Source: Paramacrobiotus metropolitanus
Lineage: Eukaryota; Tardigrada; Eutardigrada; Parachela; Macrobiotidae
Length of the DNA stretch: 64,000 bases
Direction: 5' to 3'
Assembly (NCBI RefSeq): GCF_019649055.1
Contig: NW_026570233.1
Coordinates: 1,488,001 to 1,552,000, forward strand
Shown piece by piece: positions 31,041 to 43,904 of the stretch (position 1 is its first letter; each line of letters starts with the position of its first letter). Both the position numbers and the translations under genes were made by a program. The notes beneath the pieces are model-generated. The model was not told the origin of the DNA. It did not search any database and saw only the letters and a program-made list of their open reading frames with translations.

Positions 31041-34000
31041 ATGTTATGCCGCGCCGTATGCATGCTGCAGGGTGCCGCTGTCCACCGTCTCTCTGTCCGC
31101 GTGGAGATACCATGCTCCCTAGCGCGCGCACCCTCGGTACGGCGGTCGGCGATGTGGGCTGCAGCGAGGACGCCTGCGCGGGTCCCTGGGTTCCTCCGCG
31201 TTGTGCCCGCGCGCACTCGCGTCTCCCAGCCGCCCAAGATCCCCGAGAAGGTGGAGGGCAAAGATCAGCCCCTGAAGACGGATAATGCCGTGCCGTCGCT
31301 CCAACAAATGAAGAAGGGAGAGGTGCGGAGATTTTTCCGTCAGGCCTACACGGAACGCTGGCGACTGGCGGGTACGTTAGAAAGCAGCGCTCGCTCGCTT
31401 ATCGGACAGTAGTGAGCATAGTGCTCTAAAATACGTAGGTGTATTTAAGTTTTTATTGTTTTTCTTCGCATTTTGACAGCGTGCTAGTAGCGTGAGGAAA
31501 AATCGTAATTTTGCTGGTTTTTTTCTGTAATTTCGTATTCGTGTTATTTGGAAATTTTTTGGATTTTTGATTATCTTCGTACTGTATCCTGTGTAGTGAC
31601 ATTGTAGTGCTTTATAATTTTTATTGCGCATTTATTTTTTTATGGTGATTTGCATCTGCATACTTACTTCGTCGGTTTGCATTAACTTTGCGTTCTTACT
31701 GTTTTTAGAGTTTTAATATTTTCCGGTTTTTATGTTTTCCTTTTTTTCTCAATTTTGTTTCTCGACTTTTTCTCAGCTCGGCTCGGATTTTCCCTCTACC
31801 ATCCTCACAGAAATTTTGAAATTTGTTTGCTTTTTCAGTAAAATAAATTCGTTGCGTTTTCCGGAATCTTTAGTCTTTGTTTTCGTATTGTAACCTTGCT
31901 GGGAGTCTTTTATTACGCATTTTAATGTTTCGCGTTGTTTTGCAATTGCAGCTGCTTACTGTATTCGCCATAAATTTGCGGTTTTTGTGGTTTTTGAAAG
32001 GTTTTCTTATTTTCCGGTTTTATTTGGGATATTAGTTGTTACTTCTGATACTTACTCCTGAAATTTACTGTGTATGTGAGCTACTTTTTTTGCGTTTAGG
32101 TGCCGTGGGATTGCTGTTGATCTCCAGCAGCGTGACGATGGCGGTGCCGTTCTCCGTGGGGAAAATAATCGATCTCGTGGCCAACGCCGGCCCGAATATT
32201 ATGCAGACCCTGCAGATGGTGGCCGGCGCGCTGGTGGTGATATTTATTGTCGGCGCCGCGGCCAACGCCGGTCGGGTGTACCTCTTCCAGTCCACATGTG
32301 AGTGTTTCGGTTTTTGTTTTTTTTACACAACGAGAATGTACTGAAAAGATTTTATTGGTTTGCGTCAGCGGTGGAAATGTGTTTTTATTGTTTGCATTTT
32401 GTAAGATTGTCTTCGATTCGATGGCGACGTAAAAACTACACCGTATGAAAATTTTTAATTTTTTAAATATTGCTTTTGAATATTGAGATTTTAATGACGA
32501 AATTGTAGAAAACTGGCAAGCGGGAACAGTAGGGAAATACAAATGATAAACGTACCAGTGTCTTAAAATATTTTGTTTGATGTATTACAACTTCATTTCA
32601 GTTTGATCGGCCAAAAAAGTATTTTGATGTTTTGTTAAAATTAATTTATGCTGCAGTTAAAGTGGGAAAACTAAATAAAAGCATTCAGATCAATCGGCAT
32701 ATATTTTTTCATCGGCATTTCACTTCGTTGTAAAATACGAACAAAATTAACAAAATTTTTTTAAAAAAACTGAGATGTTTCGACAGTTTATTTGAACGTT
32801 TACCGTTTCGGTTTCTGCAGCGGCACGGCTTGGTGGAGAAATCCGTAACCGTCTGTACAGTAGTCTGATGTTAAAGGATATGACGTACTATGACAACCAG
32901 AAAACGGGAGAATTAGTCAATCGTCTGTCTAACGACTGCTGGACGGTGGGGGAAGCGCTCACTCAGAATATTTCCGACGGATTACGCTCACTTCTCGGCA
33001 GTATTACCGGCGTCGCCATGATGGTTAGTCGTTGCGATGCCTCTGATTTCTTTTGAATATTTTAAGTTTTGTGTATTTATTTTTGTCTTTTTATTTGTAT
33101 TTTTATTTTCGTAAACGTGGTTCTTATTCTCATTAGTTTTTTGTGCATTAGATTAGTAATTTTCAGTAAATATCAAATATAGGAGTTGAATTTGCTCTGT
33201 TGCACTTAACGGGATGTAATTGTTTGCAGCATGCCAATTTTATTGACAACTTTGAAAATTTGTTGTGCGCCTTTGGTTCGTCTGTTCTCGAAGTGCAAAG
33301 ATTCATTATAAATCTTATAAATTGCACTTTTTAACATATAAGTTTTTAAAATGAAGCCTAAAAGTGCAAACGGGATATAGAATTTTATGTTGTATGTGCC
33401 CCAAAAAACTGCGCTGAAGCACCCAATGGGGCAACTTCAAGTTTGCTGTTTCTAAATATAACGTATAATTATTTTACATATTGGATTTATTTTGAAAAAT
33501 CTTGTGTAAAAAACAGTAAAGATATAAATTTTAAACATTAAACTAATTCCCTAACTGAGAAAACCACTGATCGTTGGAATTCAGATGGCTCAATTCCAAA
33601 ACCAAAAAAACCCAGTATGTAAAATAATTTTGTCTTTCCAAAGGTACCAAGAACAGCCAATTCCATTGCGGCAATGGATTATAAGGCGCGTAGAACTGTC
33701 CGAACTTTAATTCTAGTAAATATGGGTTTTTGTTTTTCGAAAATGGTCCTCTGCATCGGCGCAGAAAAGTAAACATACCACCACGCTACCTGCAGGCTGC
33801 ATAAAGCGTTCATCAAATCGCAGTCTGCGCGCGGTAGCAGCGCAACGCAGACACGCAGCCCGCGTGCGGTTGTTTGCGGTTCGGTTTGAGAGGAGATGGC
33901 AGTTAAGTGAATCGAACGTACTGCTGGACCCGAGCGTCGTTTTAGACCCACGGTACCTTTTGATCTTTTACACAGTTGTGCTTTTATTTGGATCTTCGAC

Positions 34001-37000
34001 TTTCGAAAAAACACATTTTAAAGAGCATTTTTTCTACCTGGGAAACTGTAGCTATTGTAACTCCTCTGAAAATGAAGGCAAAACAATTACCTCGCCTTAA
34101 ATGGTTGTATTTTTCATGTGTTGCGTTATAGTTTTACATTTCGACCAAATTGGCCATTGTCGGGCTGTTAACCGTTCCACCGATCGCGGTTCTCGGTGTA
34201 ATATACGGGCGATTTCTCAAGACCATAACGGAGAAGATACTGGACGCCTGGGCGGAATCGACGCAGGTGATTTTTACCTGCAAATTTTATTTTTATTTTT
34301 GTTGTTCCTTGGGTAGTTGGGCAGTTTGTGTGTAATAGCTTTGTTGTAAATGTATTAAAATTTAAGAACTAAATATCTGATCGCTAGCTTTTGACTTGAG
34401 CCAGTTCATTACCATGGCATTTTTTATTTCCGACCTTTTTCCTTTGGATGAACGAAAATAACACACTGCATTTGGCCAGTGCAGAAGTTGACCACACTGT
34501 CCGTATTATGGTAGTGTGCTGGCCGTCGGGTTAACGATTAATACGTGGGCTCAGTGGTTGTGCTTCGTAACACAGAACTTTACTCTCTCTGTTTTGATTC
34601 TGTAAGCAAAAACTACTTTTTTATAATTTCATTATTTATTTATGCATTTTTATTATTTCATTATTCATTAAAAATAATGTTTTTATTATTTTGAATTATT
34701 CCCCCTAAGTAAGACCAGCTGACTTCGATATTATTGGAATTTATTGTCCGATGAAATGATGATTAATCAAGTTTTCTCCGGATTAGGTGGCATCCGAGCG
34801 GTTAGGCAACATGCGGACGGTGCACGTGTTTAACCAGATTCCCAAGGAGCGCAAACTGTATGATGCCAGTGTGGTCAACATCCTGAATATGCAGTACAAG
34901 GAGGCCATGGCCAAGGCGGGATTCTACGGGATGGTGAGTTGGCATAAGTTCTCTATGCATCCTTGTCATATCAGTGTGTACATGCGGATACCGGGAGGAA
35001 AACGTAGAATACGACACTCGTAACGGGCGTCTTAAATATTCAGACTGGAGTGTCACGGCAGTTGAATGGGCTGAGGTTCAGATAAATGCCATATTCCACT
35101 TGTACTGGTTATTAATTTTTGATTATTATTTTTATTTATTTTTAATTATCATTAATCAGTTACATAGTTTGACGTTCGTGTGATTAATGTGGCGTTGAAA
35201 CCTTGAGACAATCCAAGTCCCAAGACTTATTGCAGAGTATAGCCTACCGTTGACATAAGCAGATATTTCTTAACGAAGCCGGTACCTCACTTTCGGCTAG
35301 GATAATCTTCTAGCGGAGGATTTGAAATTTGGCCAAAACGGTTAAAAGAGATAGTGCAGTAACAATTTAGATTCAGGGAACCGAAAATTCATACTAACTA
35401 TTTTCTGAACACGCTAATATTACTAGTGTGATACTAGTACTCACGAGAACCGTGGTATATGAGTAGTACTCGTAGTCGTACATACTGTAAATATATAGTG
35501 ACATGTAATTCTCTGTAACTTAAGTACCTTTTAGTTTTTGCGATACAGTAATGTCTTACGTAGTTTCGGGTTTCATTGCCTTCTGTTCAACTGGCGACTG
35601 GGTGTATGTGATTTTTTTAGACTGGCATAATTTTTTTCCCCTTTTTATAAAAGTTGTTATTTGTAATATTTTCATGTCTTGTTTACTTTCATAGGCGGGA
35701 TTATCGGGGAATTTGGTGGTGTTGAGCGTGCTGTATTATGGCGGGATCCTGTTGACGCGAGGCGAGATTACCGTGGGGGATCTGTCGGCATTTGCCATGT
35801 ATGCCGGCTATGTTGGTGTTTCCATTGCTGGTGCGAAATACTATAATTATGCACTTCAGTACGAAGTGTTATAATTATCATTATTTACTATAGTTATATT
35901 TATTTATAATTATTTATTTTATTTATTATGGCACGAAGTACTATAATTATTTTTGTAGACTATAATTATGCTCTTCAGCCCCTTTCATGATACTACATAT
36001 TACGAATTACGATGATTGACCGCGTTATTAGCAGCAAATCTGAACTGAAATGGCTGAAATAACGGATTATTCACGCGCTAAACATCGTGTTAGTAGAAAT
36101 TGTCTGATCCTACGGTTAAAATTTACATTATAAATTTCTCCATGTTTATATTTTACGAACTAGCACTGTAACGGTATAGAAGCGCTCTTGGGTCTCTCTG
36201 GAGATTTTTCTGGAAGAAAAATCAGCCGCAATGCCGAGTAGTCGGCGGTGTGAAAAGAAGTCATGCTGTGTGTGTATGTGCAGGTTTGTCGTCGTTTTAT
36301 TCGGAGATGATGCGGGGCATCGGGGCCAGTGCGAAAGTGTGGGAGATCATGGATCGACCGGCACGCATATCCGTTGATGGTTAGTAAAAAGACAGGAAGA
36401 GGCTTTCTCAAAAAGCTCGAGTGATTTATTACAAATTTACAATTATTTAGTAAACTAAACTTGCAAATTAAATTAATGAATTATTGAATTGTCACCTGTC
36501 AGCAGAAAATCGTAATGATACGATTAGGATGAATAAGAAGACGTGAAAAATTGTTTTACGTGCGATACATATGTAGTACTTAATTGTTTTCTACATCTAC
36601 GTAAATTACAGCCCATTTATGGAAGTTTTAACTGAATTTGGCTGTTAATTGTGTTTAATTGTGTTTGGTTGTTAATTGTGTTTTAACTGAATCTGGTTGG
36701 TAATTGTGCTTTGTTAACTATTTACTACTAAAATCGTTAGTGAAATCTTGTGAAGTTATTTTAATTTGCAGTTTTTTTAAAGAATGATTCTAAATTTACC
36801 GCGTATGACATAATTGCGAGCGAGATAGGAAGAGCCTGTATACAATTACGGAATGCATTGTCAGTTATGCCTCGTAGTGACTCGTACAACCAGCGATGGA
36901 TTTCATTACAGACGGTAGTGTTCCGACCGCCCCCTTACGGCCCCGCTTCCGGCTGGATGACGTCCACTTCAATTACGGCAGCCGGCAAGAGGTGCCGGTA

Positions 37001-38855
37001 TTGCGCGGCTTCTCCCTGGACATTCCCGAAGGATCCCACACGGCTTTCGTAGGGGCCAGGTACCGTTGAAATCATATTTATGTGTTTTTTTACACACATG
37101 TGTCGTTTATTTTCTTTCATTAAATTTTTGATATTATATTGTTATTGTTGTTTATTTTTTTATGTTGACATGTGTTTTTCATTTTCCTTCCTTATATTTT
37201 TTACATTATATTATTTTTGTTGTTTATTTTTTATACTGACATTAATGACATGTATTGTTCATTTTCCTTCATTAACTTTTTGTATTTTGTTTTGTTACCT
37301 GTTTTTTTATACGTTATTTTATAAATTTATTACTTTATTCCCATCATGGGATTGGTTTCTTTGGACAGTGGTTCGGGAAAATCGACCATCTTATCCCTAT
37401 TGCTGCGGCTGTATGATCCCAACCACGGTATAAATACGCTTCTGCGATTAATAATCGTCACCGCCGTCACGATGTCTGGCTTGTAGGGAAGATCTACCTG
37501 GACGACACGGATATTCGGACAATGAGTCCGACGTGGCTGCGCTCCAATTTCGGATTGGTGCCGCAGGTGATTTTTAATTTTTTACTTTTGGTTATGCTAT
37601 TGTGTACGAGCGCAGCTGGTTTTTGTGTGATTTCGTCGATAGGATATCTATTTATTTTCCGGATCGGTGTTTGAGAATGTGGCGTATGGCGGCGATGCCT
37701 CCACCACGATGGAGGAGGTGGTGGCGGCCTGTAAGAAAGCCAACGCCTACGATTTTATCCAGCGGCTGCCGGAAAAATTCGACACGGTCGTCGGTGAACG
37801 TGGCATGCTCTTGTCCGGTAAACCGCAGTTTTACAGGTTTATTTCGCATTGAAAAAAATATTCACATATTGCCATTTGTTTCGCGGCGCTCTATGAAGAA
37901 ATGAAATCAGAAAAATCCTCGGGTAGGGCTTATGTGTTCCAATACCTCATGGATTTTCAGTATCTTTTATTTTAATATTAATTTTGTTTGATCAGAATTT
38001 TTAATATTTTTTTAGAATAAGATTCTTGGTTCTTTTGCCAACGGTGGTATTAGGCGAATTCGATAAATAGTCGCCGCCGATTATTGCTTGCGTCGTTGGG
38101 TAGAAAAAGAAATTTCTCATTTTATGATTCCGATTAAGAGTTTTTTGAATGAAAATGGTTATTTCCGATTAGGTGGACAGCGGCAGCGCCTCTCCATCGC
38201 ACGGGCTCTGGTCAAGGTCAGTAGCTGGATTAGCATGCAATTGCAGTATACTGACGGGTTTTTTTCCGTGTTTATAAATGGACTGACTGTCCATTGCACC
38301 AAAATTGCTTCTGTAATTTTGTTTACCTTGTTAGATAAGTTATCATTTTTTTGCTGTTTTAATTTACGTACTAGATATTCTATTATCGTTTATTTTTTTA
38401 AATGTAATCTTCAATCGGAATAGAAGTAAATAGAGCACAAAGTGGTATTTTATCTTACACAAAATGTTATTTTATATTGTATACAAAATGGTAAAGTATT
38501 TTTGAAAATACCTACCCTAACTGAGCTAACTGAATGAGTTAATTTTCCGTGATTGACGCGGTTAAAAACATCTTGTGGCTGGATATAGAATCCGAAGATC
38601 CTGCTGCTGGATGAAGCCACCAGCTCGCTGGATTCGGAGAGCGAGAGCCAGGTACAGTCCGCCCTGCGGGAGTTGATGAAGGGGCGCACGGTGATCACCG
38701 TGGCCCATCGCCTGTCCACCATCCGCGACGCCGACCAGATCTGCGTGCTGGACCGCGGCCGGATCATCGAGAAGGGCCGGTACGCCGAGTTGCTGGCCAA
38801 TCCCGACGGGGCCTTCAGGAAGCTCATCCAGCGCCAGATGTTGACTGCCACGTGA
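31041..38855 (+). CDS. ABCB10: Mitochondrial ABC half-transporter of ABCB10 type, complete, 13 exons
   Basis: Exons 31041-31371, 32100-32297, 32821-33023, 34132-34266, 34787-34933, 35695-35830, 36284-36379, 36912-37059, 37369-37427, 37487-37566, 37643-37817, 38173-38216, 38589-38855: 672 aa, all phases consistent. The N-terminus is Arg/Ala-rich with almost no acidic residues for 60 residues, a mitochondrial presequence. One membrane domain follows ([53 protein letters not shown]). The nucleotide-binding domain has Walker A GASGSGKST (about 463-471), Q-loop GLVPQ, signature LSGGQRQR (568-575), Walker B ILLLDE (588-593) and switch His H624 (VAHRLST). ABCB10 homodimerises in the inner mitochondrial membrane and supports haem/biliverdin metabolism in animals. 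Where most relatives have QEP after the Q-loop, this has QDIYLFSG. Introns are AT-rich and without recognisable genes. Confidence 0.93.
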
Positions 38856-38980
38856 GGCCGGTCGCAGCGGCGAGAATTTTTTGTGCGATTTTGCGTGTTT
38901 GTCCTATTTCCGGTCTTTCGCCATTCGTGCGGATCAAGTGCAAGGCTTCCAAATGAACGGTGACGATTTCTTGGTAAAAT

Positions 38981-39294
38981 TGACGGATTTAAGTGTTAAG
39001 ATTTTGAGGTCTTTTTGTATATTGTGATTTTTTCGTCCGATTTTTTGGGCTGGTGTGCTTTAATAAAAGCGAGAAAAACGTTAACAAAAAATAAACCCGG
39101 AAAGTGAACTAGAGGCCAAGTTCCTTATTTGTCGGATTATTTAACGTAAAATTTTTTGGTTTTCTTGTATTTTCGATTTCTTTCGTCCGACTAATTTGGG
39201 CTGATGTGTTAAAGTTAAAGAGAGAAAATAATTTTAAAAAAATATAAGAATATAAGCCCAGAAAAAGGAATATCATCTAAATTCCTTTTTTGTC
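38981..39294. repeat. Diverged tandem duplication just 3' of ABCB10, with poly(A) signals
   Basis: Two ~150-160-bp units, about 38981-39131 and 39132-39294, share (G/T)TCGGATT(T/A)..., TTTCGTCCGA(T/C).., TTTGGGCTG(G/A)TGTG, GAGA(A)AA, AATAA(A)CCC/ATAAGCCC and ATTCCTTxTTTGTCGGATTATTT. The first unit has AATAAA at 39062-39067 and 39090-39095, which are candidate poly(A) signals for ABCB10 on the + strand. Confidence 0.65.
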
Positions 39295-39299
39295 GGATT

Positions 39300-41260
39300 A
39301 TTTACGTATTACAAACTTTTAAAGTCTTTTTCTATAGGTAGTTGATAAGGCCAAATGGATAGAAGTAAAGTCCATCATATGTCGAATGCTTTACGGTAAA
39401 TTGGTCATGTACTGCAGCAGATTTATAAAAAGCAAATTTCGCGAAAGTTGCCGAATAAAGTCCTCGAACATGTTGGCGACAAGTTTGGAGATTTTCTGAA
39501 TTTATTCGCATATTTGTATAATTCAATGACAACCGTCATAATAATGTTGTTACTGTTATTACTGCATTTAACGAATTTTTTTGGAGATTTTAGGCATTAA
39601 TATTGCGCGCGGTACCCATGGTGAGATATTGAGAATGCAATGCACAGTGATTTTCTCCCGTTTTTTCCGCGTATTGAGTTGGTTGCTTCGTTTGATTCAT
39701 TGCAACCGAACATCGTTAGAACGCCGGTGTTCGGCTACAGCTAACATTGTAAGAAGGATGGATGTTTTGTTTTTCCCTGTGCACTGGGATCAGCAGCCTG
39801 GGTGCGTGCCGGTGCCTAGCACGACTGTAATGGCAAATATAGGCACGTGCCATTTTTAGCTCGCGTCACTCGTCCAGTCTCGCTCCACCACCGCTCACTT
39901 CCGCTCCTTATGTAAGCGATACACTTTTATGCACCGCGGCTAACCTTGCATAAACACACCGATCAGGCTTCCGTGCTCGCTTTTTCTGCGCCCATATCCG
40001 CTGATGATTACGTGCTTAAAATGTCATCAACTGCGCGCCGGTTATTATCATTCGGAGAAAAACAGAACCATTACAAAATCAAAGCATAATTAATTCTTAT
40101 TGCTCAGTCGTCTGATATACCGAGTGTCCACGTTTTGAATCAATTTTTTTAAATATCCGACATTTTATAAATACTAAAATAAATACTTACTAAAATGAAT
40201 TTTTATAAATGAAATTTTACAAATATTTTCATAAATATTCGAAAATTTCTTCCATATCGTTAATGTTTCGTAAGAAAATCTAGTGCAAATTCTCGGTTAC
40301 ATAATTCTCAAAAATGTAATGTTTCTATCGTAATGCGGTAATTATTTGCGGTCCATCATTTATGTGTTTGCTGGGTCATTTTAGTATATCCTCTGCAAAA
40401 AACTTCTTGCATAAAGTTTCGACTGCATTATTTTTTAACTGTTGTAATTAATGTAATTGTTTTATCGAAATAATATTTTTGCGGTCCAACGTTTATTTGC
40501 TGAAAGAGTTGATTATTTCAATGACATTGCGGTCACACTCTCCGTTCCATAATAATTTCCCAGCCTAAGGGCGGCGTGGGAGTTTGGCAGCGACACCGCG
40601 CACATGTAGGCGGACAGGCAAACTGTCTTCCCATCCATCCAGCACTCTGTGCACCAGTCAGTGCTCTCAGCAAGTCCATCATTATTAACCCTGTTTTCTT
40701 AAACCACGTGTAATTTTTAAATGCGTACTGTGATAGCGGTTGAATTGCTGCTCGGAGATTTGGTTCGTCCGACGTCCCGTGCTGGTTGTGGACGGTGGTA
40801 TCGACCTTTATGCTGGTGGTAGAATAAGTAGTCGTATAATACCCGCGTGCAACCAATGCGAAAAGAAATACTTAATAATTGTAATATTCCATGGGTTGTC
40901 ATTATCGATGCGCAGAATTATGCAACAAATTCACCATTACTTTTTTTAACACATAAATCGATAGTCGGTTCGCGAAAACCCGATGCACTGTACACTGCAT
41001 CATATGTACGTTGTCCGGAAAATCCGAGAAAAATGTAATAAAATATAGTAAAGTAAATCAGCGCGACCCGATCATATGCCCTTCCGGTGACGTGTTGCGT
41101 GCTGTTTTATTTTTGTTTACGCGCTTATACCAGATTATAAGTATGCATGCAATTCGTAGGTTTAAATTATGGCGTACTCACTCACGTATTATACTCACGT
41201 ATTTCAATTTTTATCTGTTTTATAATAAAAACTTATGGTAATTTAAAATAGGTCACTTCG
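39300..41260. other. Intergenic, no gene recognised
   Basis: About 2 kb of AT-rich DNA. A 107-codon minus frame at 40533-40856 and short + frames around 39581-39859 show no domain or consistent splice partner. No RNA gene seen. Confidence 0.4.
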
Positions 41261-42686
41261 ATGCGCCCCAAAATTTTAGGGCGCATAGTTAATTTGCTAT
41301 GCGCCCAAAAAATTTAAGGCGCCTAGTTAATTTGCTATGCGCCCCAAAATTTCCGGTCAAAATAGAAAAGCGAGTAATTTAAAACCTTATAGAACGTTAA
41401 AACATGGTATCAGCGAATCCGTAATGTTGTGTAAAGTGGTACAGACCAGGCAAATATTGCAAAAAAAACAAAGGTCTTGCTTGTACTCGTACATGCATCA
41501 CGGCACTATAATACAAAACATTTTAATACAAATAATTATGATGGCTCACTAACCAGGCATAATCAGGTTTAATTCAAAAGAATTTGCTGCAGTATTTCCT
41601 ATTTAACTTGTCATAAACTAAGAAAACTGTAATTACTGATTGAATTTACGAATGTTTTTATTGGGGGTACTTAAGTGTACTCCTTAATTTTGGGGAACAT
41701 AACCGACAAATAGCTTTCTTTTTTTCAATCAGGCAATCTCTACGTACTCATTTCTTTATTGGACAAAACATAACATAACATAACAAAATATGCATACGCG
41801 TAATACTACATAAAATGATTCGAATTTACGTTAAAATCTCTACGTTAAAATTTTGAAACATGCATTCGCAATGCCTATAAAAGCCAAAACGCATTGCTAA
41901 CTAAATAACAAGTGCTGAAGAAAACCTAAATAAGCAAACAAATTTTGTTTTTAACAACTTGCCAGATGCAGAGTACGTTTGATTATAAATTTAGATGATA
42001 ACTATTAACGCCTTCCGACTTCCGCATAGCATGTCACTATGCCGAAATACAGATACACAGAGTACAGCGAAGTTAGGTTTGCCTTTCTATGTCACTATGT
42101 ACCGGTAATTGTTATTTTGATAATCATTTATCTTTATAAAATCAGATTCTCCAATTTGATATTCTCATATCTCACAATAAATTTCCGAAAAACTATACAC
42201 ACGGCTGAAACACCTCTATAATCGAGATAGTGCCATGCAATTATGGAAGCCGTCTTGGAAGCGCGGCCCAAATAACCGCAGAAAAACTGTTTGCTTTAAG
42301 CTATTAATATCGATAATCGCAAAAGAAAGAAGTTGACGAAGTTCTCGGAAAACGAAATTTACCGGTTAAACAGATGAGGTCATGACAGTGTGCCATTTAT
42401 ACTTTTATAGCTTGAATACGAAATGTAACAATTCAAGTTTGGTAAATCTAACTGGTACGTCAGCGGGGTACTTATGCACTGTACACATATACGAAAAAAT
42501 GCATCAGATTTCGCGGATAAGTCAAAAGCAGTGAACAAACTTCTAAAAGAAGTCAGCGAACGTAAAATTAATTTTCCCGTTAATAGAGAGTAATAAAAAC
42601 GGTAAAAATTGAAATACAAAATTTTTAACTGCAATTTTTTGGGCGCATAGCAAATTAACTATGCGCCCTAAAATTTTGGGGCGCAT
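41261..42686. mobile_element. 1,426-bp element with perfect 54-bp terminal inverted repeats
   Basis: The first 54 bp (41261-41314, starting ATGCGCCCCAAAATTTTAGG) are an exact inverted copy of the last 54 bp (42633-42686, ending CCTAAAATTTTGGGGCGCAT). Inside each arm, GCGCATAGTTAATTTGCTATGCGC is itself a hairpin. A third partial copy of the motif sits at about 41318-41352. Flanking TCACTTCG (left) and GCACTTTCG (right) might be a decayed 8-bp target duplication (hAT-like), but this is weak. The interior is AT-rich and has no transposase frame, so the element is non-autonomous. Confidence 0.8.
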
Positions 42687-43714
42687 AGCACTTTCGTTTA
42701 AAATAATATGATGATTCAAGGACTTCGTGTACCAAAACTGCAGAAGTCGCTAAACGGTTACATGATTGTACAGACTGTATATATAATATAGATGTAGCAC
42801 ATGTGGAGCATAATGTGTTTTTAATTAGGGCAAAAACCGCCACATGCTGAGTGGTCGCATTAGCCGATAATTCATATCCACTGTGTATGGCTAATAATGC
42901 GCATCCGAAAACAGTTAGCTGCGCTGTTTGGCTTGTCAGCGCCCGGTGCCGTGCGGTACTTTTCACCAGATTGCCGACACATGTTTTTCCTCGCGGTTTC
43001 CACCGCGGTGCTGGAACAAGCGCTGTCGGCAATTTCCATGCCCTTATTAAAACGCAAAAATAAAGATATATACGTATTAGGAACGTATATAAAAACCGGA
43101 AATTAATGAGGATATATATGTATATAAAATTCCGCATATGATTGTCTAACTTCCGGTGCTGACAGTTGTCTGTATAATACTATGTACAATACAGTAGTAT
43201 AAATACCATCCCAAACCACAAAAGAGAACTCTATTTGGCAGTCATTTTTATATGTACAAAATAGAACTTTCCTGTAAGCATGCGAAAATCATTTTACGTA
43301 TTTGTATTTTTTTGCAAAGTTACGTATATATTAAACATATTTTTCGAAAATGTTATTGTTTCTTACAAGGAATTCTCCGAGATAAATAAATCATTTTTTT
43401 TGCTTTCCGGTCTAGTTCGCGTATGTACATATCGCTTGCTGTATTAGTGCCAGCAGAAGGCCAATAAATAATCGATGTTTGCTAAACGGGAATCGCCTTT
43501 GTTTGTAAAATCCCATTCTATTTGGGAAATTATTACTTAATAAAGATATTTGAAAATAATTAACAGTAATAAAAATTCGAGTAATAGTTAGAAATGATTC
43601 ATAAAAAAACAGGAATAATATAAGTAAGTGGGAACCGAAACTAATCAAAACTAATTAAACTGGTTCGAACTAATTTTCGATTTTTCTTGGGAATTTTTGT
43701 GGATAAATAGTGAG
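42687..43714. other. Intergenic, no gene recognised
   Basis: About 1 kb. A 160-codon minus frame (42655-43137) starts inside the terminal repeat of the adjacent element and shows no domain, so it is probably chance. Confidence 0.35.
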
Positions 43715-43749
43715 CCCTGCCATTTCTGGTTCGAACCAGATTGGCAGGG
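43715..43749. repeat. Near-perfect 35-bp palindrome centred on TTCGAA
   Basis: CCCTGCCA-TT-TCTGGTTCGAACCAGA-T-TGGCAGGG pairs end to end with a single unpaired base. A partial copy of the centre (CTGGTTCGAACTA) lies at about 43660. It could form a cruciform, be the centre of a small foldback element or bind a dimeric factor. It is not a tRNA: the GGTTCGA B-box match is part of the palindrome and no cloverleaf arms surround it. Confidence 0.75.
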
Positions 43750-43904
43750 ACAAGTAAAAGTTGTTCAGAGGAACTACAGGTACACTCTCCAGTGTACGAA
43801 CTGCCCTCGGTTCTCGCAGCATCTTTTCGTGACTGTATTCCTCTCATTATTCCTTACTTAACTTCATACTGCTCGAGTCATACGTCGGAACGCATTCTTG
43901 TCTG

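Noticed and set aside
42655-43137. 160-codon minus-strand frame
   Set aside because: It begins in the terminal inverted repeat of the adjacent element, is AT-biased and has no recognisable domain or splice partner.
43729-43740. GGTTCGAACC resembling a tRNA B box
   Set aside because: It is the centre of a palindrome; no A box, acceptor stem or anticodon arm at the right distances.
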